Source of the DNA: Ruegeria arenilitoris
GTDB taxonomy: Bacteria > Pseudomonadota > Alphaproteobacteria > Rhodobacterales > Rhodobacteraceae
Reading direction: 5' to 3'
Assembly: GCF_013030985.1 (NCBI RefSeq)
Contig: NZ_WPYP01000005.1
Location: forward strand, 124,001-188,000
DNA: 64,000 nt
Shown: piece after piece, positions 43,124-52,103 of the stretch
Numbering within the stretch: the stretch's first letter is position 1
Layout: every line of letters begins with the position of its first letter
Position numbers and translations under genes: made by a program
The notes under the pieces: model-generated
Told to the model about the DNA's origin: nothing
Database searches by the model: none
What the model saw: the letters and a program-made list of their open reading frames with translations, nothing else

Positions 43124-44011
43124 ATGGATACTGTTCAGGGCATGAGGGCCTTTGCGGCCGTGGCAGCGCATTCCTCCTTTACCGAGGGCGCTCGGCAGGT
43201 TGGCATCAGCACCAAGCTGGCCAGCAAATATGTCGCCCAGCTTGAGGACCGCCTGAACGCGCAGTTGTTCAACCGCACCACCCGCAGTGTCACCCTGACC
43301 GATACAGGACGCGCCTATTACGAACGCTGCCTGCCCCTGCTGGAGCAGTTCGATGAGCTAGAGGGCCTGGTCCAGCAACGCCAGACCGAGTTGGCGGGCC
43401 GCATCCGGATCACCGCGCCAACCGGGTTCGGCTCTGCGGAACTGATCCACCTGCTGAAACCGTTTCAGACCGAACATCCCAAGGTCTCGGTCGAGCTGCA
43501 CCTGTCGGATCACCATGTCCCGATGGTCGAGGAAGGCTATGACCTGGCCATTCGTTTCGGTGTCCTGAAAGACTCGAACCTCGTGGCGCGCAAGCTCATG
43601 AACATGCGGATCGTGTGCTGTGTGTCACCTGACTACCTGGCCGAATTTGGAACCCCGACAGACCCCGCGGCGCTGGCCTCTCATAACTGCTTGCTACAGA
43701 CCACCGGCAACACGACCGACCACTGGACCTTCAAGGGACCGGGCGGCGAGTATTCGGTTCGGGTGTCCGGCAATTTCCGGGCCAACTCGCCGCGCGCCGT
43801 GGCCCATATGGCCGCTGACGGGTTGGGGATCGGGCGCATTCCTTTGTACACTGCGCAGCCGTTTCTGGATACGGGACAGTTGCAACTGATTTTTGAGCCG
43901 CAGGAGGCGGTTTCCGTCGGCCTCTATGCCGCTTATCCGCAAAACCGCCACCTGACCGCTCGGATAAGAGCATTGATCGACTATCTGGTGGCACAATTGC
44001 GCGGGGCCTGA
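43124..44011 (+). CDS. LysR-family transcriptional regulator
   Basis: A 295-residue regulator. The N-terminal winged helix (MRAFAAVAAHSSFTEGARQV, TKLASKYVAQLEDRLNAQLF, NRTTRSVTLTDTGRAYYERC) is classic LysR, followed by a substrate-binding-like effector domain. The start was set at the ATG at 43124, where LysR homology begins; an in-frame ATG at 43106 would add six residues and neither has a strong ribosome-binding site. It is divergent from the GST gene, and probably controls it. The cupin gene 129 bp downstream runs in the same direction and could be in the same regulon. Confidence 0.9.
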   Translation: MDTVQGMRAFAAVAAHSSFTEGARQVGISTKLASKYVAQLEDRLNAQLFNRTTRSVTLTDTGRAYYERCLPLLEQFDELEGLVQQRQTELAGRIRITAPTGFGSAELIHLLKPFQTEHPKVSVELHLSDHHVPMVEEGYDLAIRFGVLKDSNLVARKLMNMRIVCCVSPDYLAEFGTPTDPAALASHNCLLQTTGNTTDHWTFKGPGGEYSVRVSGNFRANSPRAVAHMAADGLGIGRIPLYTAQPFLDTGQLQLIFEPQEAVSVGLYAAYPQNRHLTARIRALIDYLVAQLRGA

Positions 44012-44140
44012 GTGCCCATTTCAACGCCACTGCCGAATTCGCCAAGGTGGAAATCCTAAAACCTCAGCCCCATGTTCAGTTGTGGTGTGAAAAAAGGCGC
44101 GCGCAGATCGCAGCCCCTTAGGTCGAAAGGAACCCGCCTC

Positions 44141-44809
44141 ATGGAACTCAACTCGGATTTCTCTTCCCGCGTCGTTGTTCACTCTGATCAGCTCGAGTGG
44201 CAAGCCTCGCCCATGAAAGGTGTGGACCGGCGCATGTTGGACCGGATCGGGGGCGAGGTTGCACGCGCCACAACCATCGTGCGCTATGCGCCCGGCAGCA
44301 AATTCTCGGCGCACACCCATACGGGTGGTGAGGAGTTCATTGTGCTGGACGGGGTGTTTCAGGACGAACACGGCGATTTCCCCGCCGGGACTTATGTGCG
44401 CAACCCGCCAACATCGCAGCATACGCCGGGATCGGACCCCGGCTGCACCATCTTCGTCAAACTCTGGCAGTTCGACATGGATGACCGTACGCAGCTCCGC
44501 AAGACCATGGCCGATGAGCTGTCCGCCCCGGTAAACGGCATCGCCACCGCGACCTTGCATAAGGACGTACGCGAGGTGGTCACCTATAGCCATCTGGACG
44601 CGGGCGCGACCCTTACATCCGACGCGCCCGGCGGGATCGAGGTGCTGATCATCGACGGATCAATTACGACCGGCGAAGACGTCCTGAACAAAAACGACTG
44701 GCTGCGTCTGCCCGAAGGCCAAGCCTTGACTGCCACCGCAGGCCCAGACGGCGCCAAGGTCTGGACGAAAACCGGACATCTTCCCTATGCCCGGGCCCCG
44801 CAAGTCTGA
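44141..44809 (+). CDS. Cupin-domain protein (ChrR-like)
   Basis: A 222-residue protein with a double-cupin layout. The first cupin has the metal-binding pattern [20 protein letters not shown] (His, His, Glu) with a later His in [12 protein letters not shown], as in ChrR-type zinc cupins. The second half ([18 protein letters not shown]) is a degenerate cupin without the histidines. No anti-sigma zinc domain with the N-terminal HxxxCxxC is seen, so it is not a full ChrR. The ATG at 44141 was chosen with GAAAGG 10 bases upstream; the frame is open further to 44072 without homology. Role unknown; it may act with the neighbouring LysR/GST pair. Confidence 0.78.
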   Translation: MELNSDFSSRVVVHSDQLEWQASPMKGVDRRMLDRIGGEVARATTIVRYAPGSKFSAHTHTGGEEFIVLDGVFQDEHGDFPAGTYVRNPPTSQHTPGSDPGCTIFVKLWQFDMDDRTQLRKTMADELSAPVNGIATATLHKDVREVVTYSHLDAGATLTSDAPGGIEVLIIDGSITTGEDVLNKNDWLRLPEGQALTATAGPDGAKVWTKTGHLPYARAPQV

Positions 44810-44851
44810 TCCTTGCGTGCTTGTTTGGGTCACCGCCTGCCGTAAAATCGG

Positions 44852-46546
44852 TTAGGCAGCGCTGTCCTCGCGGTAATTGCGCGCCTTGGACATCTTGCCA
44901 ATGCCCGGGTTGAATGAGTTGGTCGGATCACAACACTTGTAATGCGCCGCCAGATCGGGCTTGGCCTTGTAGAGGTGTCCGACATTGTGCTCGGCCGGGT
45001 ATTCCGCACCGCGCTGATCAAACAGCGCTAGCATTGCGGCTTTCAGCGCCTTGGGGTCGGCACCTTTCTTGACCACGTAGTCCTGATGCATCACGTGGCA
45101 CATGAAATGGCCGTAATACAGCTTGTGAACCAGTTGGTTCTCGATCTCGGGCGGCAGTTTCTCAAGCCAGTCCTGATCGTTGCGGCGCAGGGCGACGTCC
45201 AGTGCGATGATGTCTTCGACCTCATCCGCGTGGATCGCCATGTAACGCACGGCGGCCCCGGCGGCGGCAAAGCGGTGCAGACCTGCGATTTTCGCCTCGC
45301 GCGCGGTGCATTCGAAGAAATCCACGTCGCGGTCTTTCAGGAATTCGGGCAGCCAGGCACTGGCCTCGGCGATGCCGTCATCCTTCATTTTCAGGATCAG
45401 GTGATGTTCGTAGCGATCGCGGAACTCGACCATCCGCTTCGGCAGAACCCGCGGCCAGACCGAGACAGCAGCCTGCATGAACCGGTCGGTGAAATTGCGT
45501 AGGAACGGGATGCGCCGCAGTCGCGCGTCAACAGCGCCCTTCATAGCAAAGAACATCGGCAGCCGGTCAGTGCCCAGCTTATCGATCATCACAACCGTGT
45601 CCTTGCCGTATTTTGCAGTGATGTCGAACACCTCGCGCTGCATGTATTCGGCAGAGACCGGCAGGGATTTGAAATCAGACAGGATATGACGGCGCAGGGC
45701 GGCCAGATCATCCGGGTTGTTGCTGCCGATATAGAAAACCTGCTCGGCCTGGTTCTTGGGAAAGGTATCCAGCCGCACGGCGAAGACCGCCATCTTGCCA
45801 GCTGACCCGGCGGATTCGAACAGCTTGGCCCTGTCTGCATTGAACCGCGCCGGAGTTTCCGCATCCACGTCCCGCACGATCTGCGCATAATCACTGGCCG
45901 AGGCACGTTTGTTCGTGGCCCCCGGATTGCGCTCGAACGTGCCTGCATCCAGGCTGGTCAGAATCTCTTCGGGCGTGTTGCCCAGATCGATGCCCAGATG
46001 GTTGACCAGTTCCAGCTCGCCCTGCGCGGTGATCTGCGCGTAGACCGACAGTTCGGTATAGACAGGCCCGCGTTCAACCAGCGATCCGCCCGAGTTGTTG
46101 CACACGCCGCCCACAATCGAGGCGCCAATGCACGAGGACCCGATCACCGAATGCGGCTCACGCCCCAGCGGGGCCAGCATCTTTTCCAGCGCAAACAGCG
46201 TGGCGCCGGGAAAGCTGACGATCTGCTCTCCATTGTTCAACGGCACCAGAGTATCCATCCGGCGGGTGTTGATCAGAACCACGTCGCGGTCATAGCTGCC
46301 CGACGGGGTCGAGCCCTCGGTCAGGCCGGTATTGGCGGCCTGCATGATGACGATCTTGTCGGCCGCAACGCAGGCCTGCAGCACTTTCCACTGTTCCAGC
46401 AGGCTGCCGGGCTGGAGGACACACAGCGCCTCGCCCTCGCCCGAGCGGAACCCGCGACGAAACCGCTCTGTCGCGCGTTCTCCGGTCAGGACGTGGCGCG
46501 ACCCAACGATGGAACGGAAATGTTTGATCAGCTCATCATTGGTCAT
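44852..46546 (-). CDS. dld: Quinone-dependent D-lactate dehydrogenase (Dld)
   Basis: A 564-residue peripheral membrane FAD enzyme of the E. coli Dld type that oxidises D-lactate to pyruvate and passes electrons to quinone. FAD-binding features: VIMQAANTGLTEGSTPSG, NTRRMDTLVPLNNGEQIVSF and SVIGSSCIGASIVGG. The C-terminal membrane-binding and substrate part includes HHLILKMKDDGI and SFNPGIGKMSKARNY. It is the last gene of the lactate operon, 18 bp after the FMN L-lactate dehydrogenase gene. Both lactate isomers can thus be used. Confidence 0.92.
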   Translation of the reverse strand: MTNDELIKHFRSIVGSRHVLTGERATERFRRGFRSGEGEALCVLQPGSLLEQWKVLQACVAADKIVIMQAANTGLTEGSTPSGSYDRDVVLINTRRMDTLVPLNNGEQIVSFPGATLFALEKMLAPLGREPHSVIGSSCIGASIVGGVCNNSGGSLVERGPVYTELSVYAQITAQGELELVNHLGIDLGNTPEEILTSLDAGTFERNPGATNKRASASDYAQIVRDVDAETPARFNADRAKLFESAGSAGKMAVFAVRLDTFPKNQAEQVFYIGSNNPDDLAALRRHILSDFKSLPVSAEYMQREVFDITAKYGKDTVVMIDKLGTDRLPMFFAMKGAVDARLRRIPFLRNFTDRFMQAAVSVWPRVLPKRMVEFRDRYEHHLILKMKDDGIAEASAWLPEFLKDRDVDFFECTAREAKIAGLHRFAAAGAAVRYMAIHADEVEDIIALDVALRRNDQDWLEKLPPEIENQLVHKLYYGHFMCHVMHQDYVVKKGADPKALKAAMLALFDQRGAEYPAEHNVGHLYKAKPDLAAHYKCCDPTNSFNPGIGKMSKARNYREDSAA

Positions 46547-46564
46547 GGCAGCCCCCGTTGTGGT

Positions 46565-47716
46565 TTATGCGGCGCGAAACCGGATATTCTCGCGGCTCAG
46601 CTGGTCGACGCTGGTGACGCCCATCAGTTTCATGTCACGCTCGATCTCAGCCCGCATCAGACCCAGAGCACGCTCGACGCCCGCCTGCCCTGCCGCAGCC
46701 AGCGGATACAGATAGTGCCGTCCGACACCGACCGCCTTGGCCCCCAGCGACAAGGCTTTTAGCACATGGGTGCCGCGCTGTATGCCGCTGTCCATCATCA
46801 CGTCCAGCTTGTCACCCACCGCATCCACGATCTCGGACAGTTGGTCGAAAGGCGTGCGCGAGCCGTCCAGCTGACGGCCGCCGTGGTTCGACAGGATGAT
46901 GCCGGTGCAGCCGATCTCGGCCGCGCGTTTGGCATCTTCGACGGTCATGATGCCCTTGAGGCAGAACTGACCGTCCCAGGCACGCACCATCTGCGCCACG
47001 TCATCCCAGTTCATCGACGGGTCCAGCATGTCGGTGAAGTACCCACCGATTGAACTGGCACCGCCGCCCATATCCACGTGCTCTTCCAGTTGCGGCAGGC
47101 GGAATTTCTCGTGGGTGACATAGTTGATCCCCCACATCGGCTTGATCGCAAACTGGATCATGCCACCCAGCGTCAGCCGGAACGGGATCGAGAATCCGGT
47201 GCGCAGGTCGCGCTCGCGATTGCCGCCGGTGATGCTGTCGACGGTCAGCATCATCACCTCGACGCCCGCCTCTTTGGCGCGCTGCATCATGGCAGCGTTC
47301 AGACCGCGATCCTTGTGGAAATAGAACTGGTAGACCTGCGGATTCTTGTGCTTCTGCCGCAGCTCCTCCAGCGAAACGGTGCCCAGCGAAGACACACCGA
47401 ACATCGTCCCGTATTTCTCGGCCGCCGCTGCAACGGCGCGTTCGCCCCGATGGTGGAACAGGCGCTGCAAGGCGGTGGGCGAACAATAGACCGGCATGTC
47501 CAGCTTTTGCCCCATCACCGTGACGGACATATCCACGTCCTTCACCCCGCACAGCACCGATGGCAACAGATCGCAGCGGTCGAACGCGTTGGTGTTCTCC
47601 CGATACGTCACCTCGTCATCGGCACCACCGTCGATGTAGTTGAAGATGGGACCGGGCAGCCGCTGTTTGGCCAGCCGCCGGAAGTCGTGGAAGTTATGGC
47701 ATTGGTTCAGACGCAT
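46565..47716 (-). CDS. lldD: FMN-dependent L-lactate dehydrogenase (alpha-hydroxy acid oxidase family)
   Basis: A 383-residue TIM-barrel flavoprotein that oxidises L-lactate to pyruvate at the membrane. Motifs: GPIFNYIDGGADDEVTYREN, PVYCSPTALQRLFHHRGE, and the active-site signature ILSNHGGRQLDGSRTPFD with the catalytic His and Arg. AAGGAG lies 10 bases before the ATG. It follows the fused TRAP permease gene by 12 bp and precedes dld by 18 bp. A related 2-hydroxy acid (glycolate, mandelate) cannot be fully excluded, but pairing with Dld argues for lactate. Confidence 0.9.
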   Translation of the reverse strand: MRLNQCHNFHDFRRLAKQRLPGPIFNYIDGGADDEVTYRENTNAFDRCDLLPSVLCGVKDVDMSVTVMGQKLDMPVYCSPTALQRLFHHRGERAVAAAAEKYGTMFGVSSLGTVSLEELRQKHKNPQVYQFYFHKDRGLNAAMMQRAKEAGVEVMMLTVDSITGGNRERDLRTGFSIPFRLTLGGMIQFAIKPMWGINYVTHEKFRLPQLEEHVDMGGGASSIGGYFTDMLDPSMNWDDVAQMVRAWDGQFCLKGIMTVEDAKRAAEIGCTGIILSNHGGRQLDGSRTPFDQLSEIVDAVGDKLDVMMDSGIQRGTHVLKALSLGAKAVGVGRHYLYPLAAAGQAGVERALGLMRAEIERDMKLMGVTSVDQLSRENIRFRAA

Positions 47717-47728
47717 CGGGGCAGCTCC

Positions 47729-49792
47729 TTAATAAGCGACCGACGGCAGCCAGGTGGCGAGGGTCGGCCACAGGAAGACCAGCGCCAGACCGGTCAGCTG
47801 TAGCAGTACGAAGGGGATGATGCCCTTGTAGATGTGCATCAGCTTGATCTCGGGCGGGCAGACACCTTTCAGATAGAACAGGGCGAAGCCAACAGGCGGG
47901 GTCAGGAAGCTGGTTTGCAGCGTCACCGCAACCAGGATCACGAACCACACCAGCGCCGGTTCATCCAGAACGCCAAATCCCGGGATGTCGATGCCAAGGC
48001 CGTTCACGATCGGGCGCATCAGCGGCAGCACGATCAGCGTGATCTCGATCCAGTCCAGAACGAAGCCCAGCAGGAAGACGATGAACAGGATGAACAGGAT
48101 CGTGCCGTTGGCGCCGAAGCCGGTGGATTGCACCACATGTTCGATCAACTCATCGCCGCCCATTTCCCGCAGAACATACGAGAACACGGTCGCGCCCAGG
48201 AAGATCGCAAAGATGTAAGCGGTGGTGTTGAAGGTCGACACCAGCACGTTCCACAGTTTCTTGAAGGTCAGCTTGCGATATCCCAAGGCCAGCAGCGTTG
48301 CACCAAGCGCACCGATACCCGAAGCTTCGGTCGGCGTGGTCAGACCTGCAAAGATCGAACCCAGTACGGCCAGAATGAGCATCAGGGTCGGGATGACCGC
48401 GATCAGCACATCCTTGACGGCAGCCCAGTCGGGGGCCGTGGCACCTTCGGGCACGGGGGCCGCGTCGCGCTTCACCAAGGCAAGGATAAAGATATAGGTC
48501 AGGTAGAGGCCACCGATGATCACACCGGGGAACACCGCAGCCATGAACAGGTCACCCACCGAAAGGGCCATCTGGTCGGCCATGATCACCAGCATGATCG
48601 ACGGCGGGATCAGAATGCCCAGCGTGCCCGAGGCCGAAACCACGCCGGCAGCCAGCGTCGGCTGATACTTCTGCTGCATCATCGAGGGCAGCGACAGCAC
48701 ACCCAGCAGCACCACGGACGCACCAATGATGCCGGTCGAGGCCGCCAGAATGATCCCGATCAGGGTCACAGTGATCGCCAGACCACCGCGAACGGTGCCG
48801 AACAGGCGCTGCATCGAGGACATCAGACGCTCGGCCACACCGGATTCGTCCAGCATCAGGCCCATGAAGATGAACATCGGCAGGGCGACCAGAACAGCGT
48901 TGGACATGGTCGCATAGACCCGGTTCACTACGGCGCCAAGGGTCAGGTAGTCGAGCCCGGTAAAGGTGCTCTCCAACCCGGTCCACAGCATCAGATCATT
49001 GTCGAACAGATAGGCCAGGCCACAATAGGCCACACCGACACCGGCCAGAACCCAGGCCACCGGGTAACCGGTGAACAGCAGCGCGATGAAGGTCAGGAAC
49101 ATCGCGATGACCAGCTTTTCCTCGGTCGTTTCGACCAGGAAGGTCAGGCCGACGCAGACGGCGGCAAACACGGCCAGCACCAGCAGGATACGGCGCAGCG
49201 GAGCGCCTTCGCGCTCGGACTCCGGTCCGTACAGCAACGCGTGTCCGTCGTGGATCAACCGCGCCAGCGCAGCCAGTGCCAGCAGGATGAAGCTGATCGG
49301 AATGACCGCCTTAAAGGCCCAGCGTGCAGGCAGACCGGTGGGGCTGTCCGACCGTTCGTTGACGCGGAAACTTTCGTAGAAATAGTCATATCCCTGATCC
49401 ACCATCAGATAGATGAACGGGGTCAGCAGGGTCAGGATACCGATCACCTCGATAACCCGCTGCGCGCGGCGTGAAAGCTGCATATGCAGCACGTCAACGC
49501 GCACATGGCTGTCCGTGATCAAAGCATAGGAAATACCGATCATCGTAACGATGCCGTAGAAGTGCCACTGGATCTCATCCAGCTTTGGATAGTTCTGGCT
49601 GAACAGGTAGCGCAGCGAGACCTGAGAGAAAATCGCTCCCATCAGGAGCACATTTGCCCACATGACCACATGGCCTACCGCCTTGACGCCAGTGTCGATG
49701 GCGACAGCAATCTTCTGGCGGTCTGTCTCGGGGTGCTCCAGGATGCCTTCATAGGCTTCGACCGGATCGTTGAGGTTCTTTTGGCTGTCCAT
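47729..49792 (-). CDS. TRAP transporter fused small and large permease (DctQM)
   Basis: A 687-residue inner-membrane protein. Residues 1 to about 220 are the DctQ-like four-helix small subunit (ISYALITDSHVRVDVLHMQL is its conserved motif). The remainder is the DctM-like large subunit with more than ten helices, including MFIFMGLMLDESGVAERL and a GTLGILIPPSIMLVIMADQM stretch. It takes up an organic acid using the sodium gradient with the binding protein coded upstream. The ATG at 49792 is preferred to that at 49798 because GAGGA is then correctly spaced. A 12-bp hairpin separates it from the dctP gene. The neighbours point to lactate or a related hydroxy acid as substrate. Confidence 0.92.
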   Translation of the reverse strand: MDSQKNLNDPVEAYEGILEHPETDRQKIAVAIDTGVKAVGHVVMWANVLLMGAIFSQVSLRYLFSQNYPKLDEIQWHFYGIVTMIGISYALITDSHVRVDVLHMQLSRRAQRVIEVIGILTLLTPFIYLMVDQGYDYFYESFRVNERSDSPTGLPARWAFKAVIPISFILLALAALARLIHDGHALLYGPESEREGAPLRRILLVLAVFAAVCVGLTFLVETTEEKLVIAMFLTFIALLFTGYPVAWVLAGVGVAYCGLAYLFDNDLMLWTGLESTFTGLDYLTLGAVVNRVYATMSNAVLVALPMFIFMGLMLDESGVAERLMSSMQRLFGTVRGGLAITVTLIGIILAASTGIIGASVVLLGVLSLPSMMQQKYQPTLAAGVVSASGTLGILIPPSIMLVIMADQMALSVGDLFMAAVFPGVIIGGLYLTYIFILALVKRDAAPVPEGATAPDWAAVKDVLIAVIPTLMLILAVLGSIFAGLTTPTEASGIGALGATLLALGYRKLTFKKLWNVLVSTFNTTAYIFAIFLGATVFSYVLREMGGDELIEHVVQSTGFGANGTILFILFIVFLLGFVLDWIEITLIVLPLMRPIVNGLGIDIPGFGVLDEPALVWFVILVAVTLQTSFLTPPVGFALFYLKGVCPPEIKLMHIYKGIIPFVLLQLTGLALVFLWPTLATWLPSVAY

Positions 49793-49863
49793 GGTCATTC
49801 CTCGCTCAGCAGCCCGGAGTGCGGGCAGTGATTGGTTAGAAATTCCGAGTAATAAGGATAAGG

Positions 49864-49892
49864 GCCGGAGCAGCGGTCAAAGCCGCCCCGGC
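49864..49892 (-). promoter_or_regulatory. Intercistronic stem-loop between dctP and dctQM
   Basis: Read on the minus strand, GCCGGGGCGGCT and CGCTGCTCCGGC form an unbroken 12-bp stem (three G-U pairs) with a 5-base loop (TTGAC). The G-U pairs exist only in the leftward RNA, so the structure belongs to the TRAP transcript. It lies 18 bp after the dctP stop with no T-run. Such hairpins often keep the binding-protein mRNA more abundant than that of the permease. Confidence 0.65.
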
Positions 49893-49909
49893 ATCGTCAG
49901 TGAGGGAGA

Positions 49910-50959
49910 TTACTGACGAGGGAGGAAGGCGTTGGTCTTCCAAAGATCATAGCCGTCACGGAACTCGTTCATGTCGGCCAGAACCTGTGCAAAGAAGGCG
50001 TCATTGGCGGCTTCTTCAGCAGCAACCTCTTCCCAGGTTGTGCGGAACGTGTCCAGCATCTCGGGCGACCACTGCTTGATGGTGACGCCGTTGTTTTCAA
50101 CGTTGTCGATCAGAGCCGCGTGCTGAATGGCTTCGCCTTCGGCAAAGCTGTCCGCCATCGAGGCCTTACAGGCGTTTTCGATGATCGCTTTGTGCTGATC
50201 GGTGGATTCGTTCCAGACGTCCTTGTTGATCAGCAGTTCGAATACGGTCGCTTGCTGGTGCCAGCCGGGGAAGTAGTTGAATTTCACCAGTTTGTGGAAG
50301 CCCAGACGCGCGTCGATGGCAGGCATCGAGAACTCGGTCGCATCGATCGCGCCTTTTTCCAGCGCGGGGAAGATTTCACCGCCCGGCAGCAGCGAGGTTG
50401 CAACGCCCAGTTTTTGCATGACCTTGCCACCCAGACCGAAGAAACGCATCTTCAGACCGTTCAGGTCTTCGGGCGAGTTGATCTCGGTTGCGAACCAGCC
50501 CGAGGTTTCGGGCGCGATGATGGCACAGGGCAGAACTTTAACGTTGTAGCCGGCCTGATCATACATTTCCTGATACAGGGTCATACCGTTGCCGTAATAC
50601 ATCCACGCCATGTATTCGCCAGCCTCGGGGCCAAACGGAACGGCCGAAAACAGCGGCGCGGCCGGGATTTTACCAGCCCAGTAACCGGCAGTGGTGTAGC
50701 CCGAATTGATCTTGCCGGTGGAAACGGCGTCCAGAATCTCGAACGGGGGAACCAGTTTGCCCGGCTCGTAGACTTTCATCTTCAGCGTACCGCCCGACAT
50801 CAGGTCCAGCTGCTCGGCCACGCGCGGGATCGGCGAACCCAGGCCCGGCAGTTCGGTCGAGAAGGCGATCGGGGTTTTCAGCAACAGCTTGTCAGCGGCA
50901 ACCGCGGGTGCGGCCAGCAGGCTGGCGGCCACGGCGAGGCTCGTCAGGGTCTTTTTCAT
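49910..50959 (-). CDS. TRAP transporter solute-binding protein (DctP family)
   Basis: A 349-residue periplasmic binding protein. A signal peptide (MKKTLTSLAVAASLLAAPAVAA) comes before the mature domain, which contains the family signature region with the substrate-binding Arg (GLKMRFFGLGGKVMQKLG) and the conserved EFSMPAIDARLG segment. It belongs to the branch of DctP proteins that precede fused DctQM permeases. The ATG at 50959 was chosen because GGAGGAG lies 6 bases upstream and the signal peptide begins there; the longer frame to 51079 reaches into the operator region. It is the first gene of the lactate operon and is divergent from a FadR-type regulator. Confidence 0.93.
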   Translation of the reverse strand: MKKTLTSLAVAASLLAAPAVAADKLLLKTPIAFSTELPGLGSPIPRVAEQLDLMSGGTLKMKVYEPGKLVPPFEILDAVSTGKINSGYTTAGYWAGKIPAAPLFSAVPFGPEAGEYMAWMYYGNGMTLYQEMYDQAGYNVKVLPCAIIAPETSGWFATEINSPEDLNGLKMRFFGLGGKVMQKLGVATSLLPGGEIFPALEKGAIDATEFSMPAIDARLGFHKLVKFNYFPGWHQQATVFELLINKDVWNESTDQHKAIIENACKASMADSFAEGEAIQHAALIDNVENNGVTIKQWSPEMLDTFRTTWEEVAAEEAANDAFFAQVLADMNEFRDGYDLWKTNAFLPRQ

Positions 50960-51029
50960 AAAATCTCCTCCAGGTTGGTCAGGGCGTCTACCCCAATCAG
51001 TGGCGCAGGCTCTTCCAGCGCCTCTCCGG

Positions 51030-51048
51030 TGGTAAACTAACTTTACCA
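51030..51048. promoter_or_regulatory. GntR/FadR-type operator of the lactate operon
   Basis: TGGTAAA, five bases, TTTACCA: a perfect 7-bp inverted repeat 71 bp upstream of dctP. Further TTTACCA half-sites occur at 51072-51078 and 51250-51256, the last only 39 bp before the divergent regulator gene. The set suggests control of both directions by that regulator. Apart from these sites the 335-bp region 50960-51294 is AT-rich and shows no gene. Confidence 0.65.
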
Positions 51049-51249
51049 GTCCAAACCAGTCAACAATTTTATTTACCACTGGCTTTTTTCACCTTCACCC
51101 ATTTCTGAACTAAATTCGCGCCATTCCGGGACATTTCAACGACATCAGGTTTCAGGAATTGCTCATTAATCGTTCAAATACATAAGGCTGCGCTCAATTA
51201 TCCTGCCCAATACGGTCGCTTGAATTTTTGCCTGATATGGTTATATTTA

Positions 51250-51256
51250 TTTACCA
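51250..51256. promoter_or_regulatory. TTTACCA half-site next to the regulator gene
   Basis: Same half-site as in the 51030-51048 palindrome, here within TTTACCAGTAA, whose ends (TTAC/GTAA) are also inverted. Its position just before the FadR-type gene suggests autoregulation. Confidence 0.45.
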
Positions 51257-51294
51257 GTAACTCCTAATCTGACACTTAGCGGAGGCACAGCGCC

Positions 51295-52071
51295 ATGAGC
51301 CCCACAGCGATTTTTGAACCGGTCGGACACGAATCGCTGGCCGAAGCCGTCGTTGCCCAGATTGAGGATCTGATTGCGTCCGGCATCCTGAAACAGGGCC
51401 GCAAACTGCCTTCAGAACGGGATCTTGCCGAGATGCTGCGGGTATCGCGGCCAAAACTGCGCGAGGCTCTGGCGGTTCTCGAAGAACGCGGTCTGGTCAC
51501 CACGCAGCATGGTGAAGGCACGTTTGTGGCCGCTCTGACCGGTCAAGCAATGATGCCCGCTTTGCTTGCGCTCTACGAACGGCACGAACCTGCCTTTTTT
51601 GATTATCTCGAATACCGGCGCGAACAAGAGGCCTTTGCCGCCCGCCTTGCGGCACGACGCGCGACCAAGGCGGATAAAGAGCGGATCGCAGAAATTCTGG
51701 CCGAGAATGAACGGGCCTGGCAGGCAAAGGACACCAAGGCCTCGCAAGAGGCGGATTTCGCGCTGCATTCGGCAATCGTGGATGCCAGTCAGAATGCGAC
51801 TCTGATCCACATGATGGCGTCGATCTATGAACTCACGCGCAAGGGCGTTTTTTATAACCGCGATTTTCTGAAAACAATTGACGGCACCGGAGAGAAACTG
51901 CTGGCCCAGCATCTGGAACTGGGCAAGGCCGTGATCGACGGAGATGAGGCGCGCGCCGCAAAAGCCGCAACAGACCATATCGATTTTGTCGAAGCGTCCT
52001 TCAGATTGGGGATCGAACGCAATCGCCGCGAGGCAATGGCTGAAAAACGCAGGATGCTGTCAGGGCAGTAA
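51295..52071 (+). CDS. FadR-type GntR regulator, probable LldR-like lactate regulator
   Basis: A 258-residue regulator. The winged helix is at residues about 10-75 (VAQIEDLIASGILKQGRKLP, SERDLAEMLRVSRPKLREAL, RGLVTTQHGEGTFVA), followed by an FCD effector domain with conserved metal or effector residues (ADFALHSAIVDASQN and QHLELGKAVIDGD). GGAGG lies 9 bases before the ATG. It is divergent from a TRAP/lactate dehydrogenase operon and TTTACCA-type sites lie between, which suggests an LldR/PdhR-like lactate-responsive repressor. The inducer is inferred from the neighbours. Confidence 0.88.
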   Translation: MSPTAIFEPVGHESLAEAVVAQIEDLIASGILKQGRKLPSERDLAEMLRVSRPKLREALAVLEERGLVTTQHGEGTFVAALTGQAMMPALLALYERHEPAFFDYLEYRREQEAFAARLAARRATKADKERIAEILAENERAWQAKDTKASQEADFALHSAIVDASQNATLIHMMASIYELTRKGVFYNRDFLKTIDGTGEKLLAQHLELGKAVIDGDEARAAKAATDHIDFVEASFRLGIERNRREAMAEKRRMLSGQ

Positions 52072-52103
52072 CGGCCATACTTGCGCGGGACCGTGTCTGG
52101 TCG

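Noticed and set aside
47834..49474. A 546-codon plus-strand frame opposite dctQM
   Set aside because: Antisense of a hydrophobic membrane protein, giving a Gln/His/Arg-rich shadow without domains.
50960..51079. N-terminal extension of dctP
   Set aside because: Lies upstream of a clear signal peptide with GGAGGAG ribosome-binding site and overlaps the operator palindrome.
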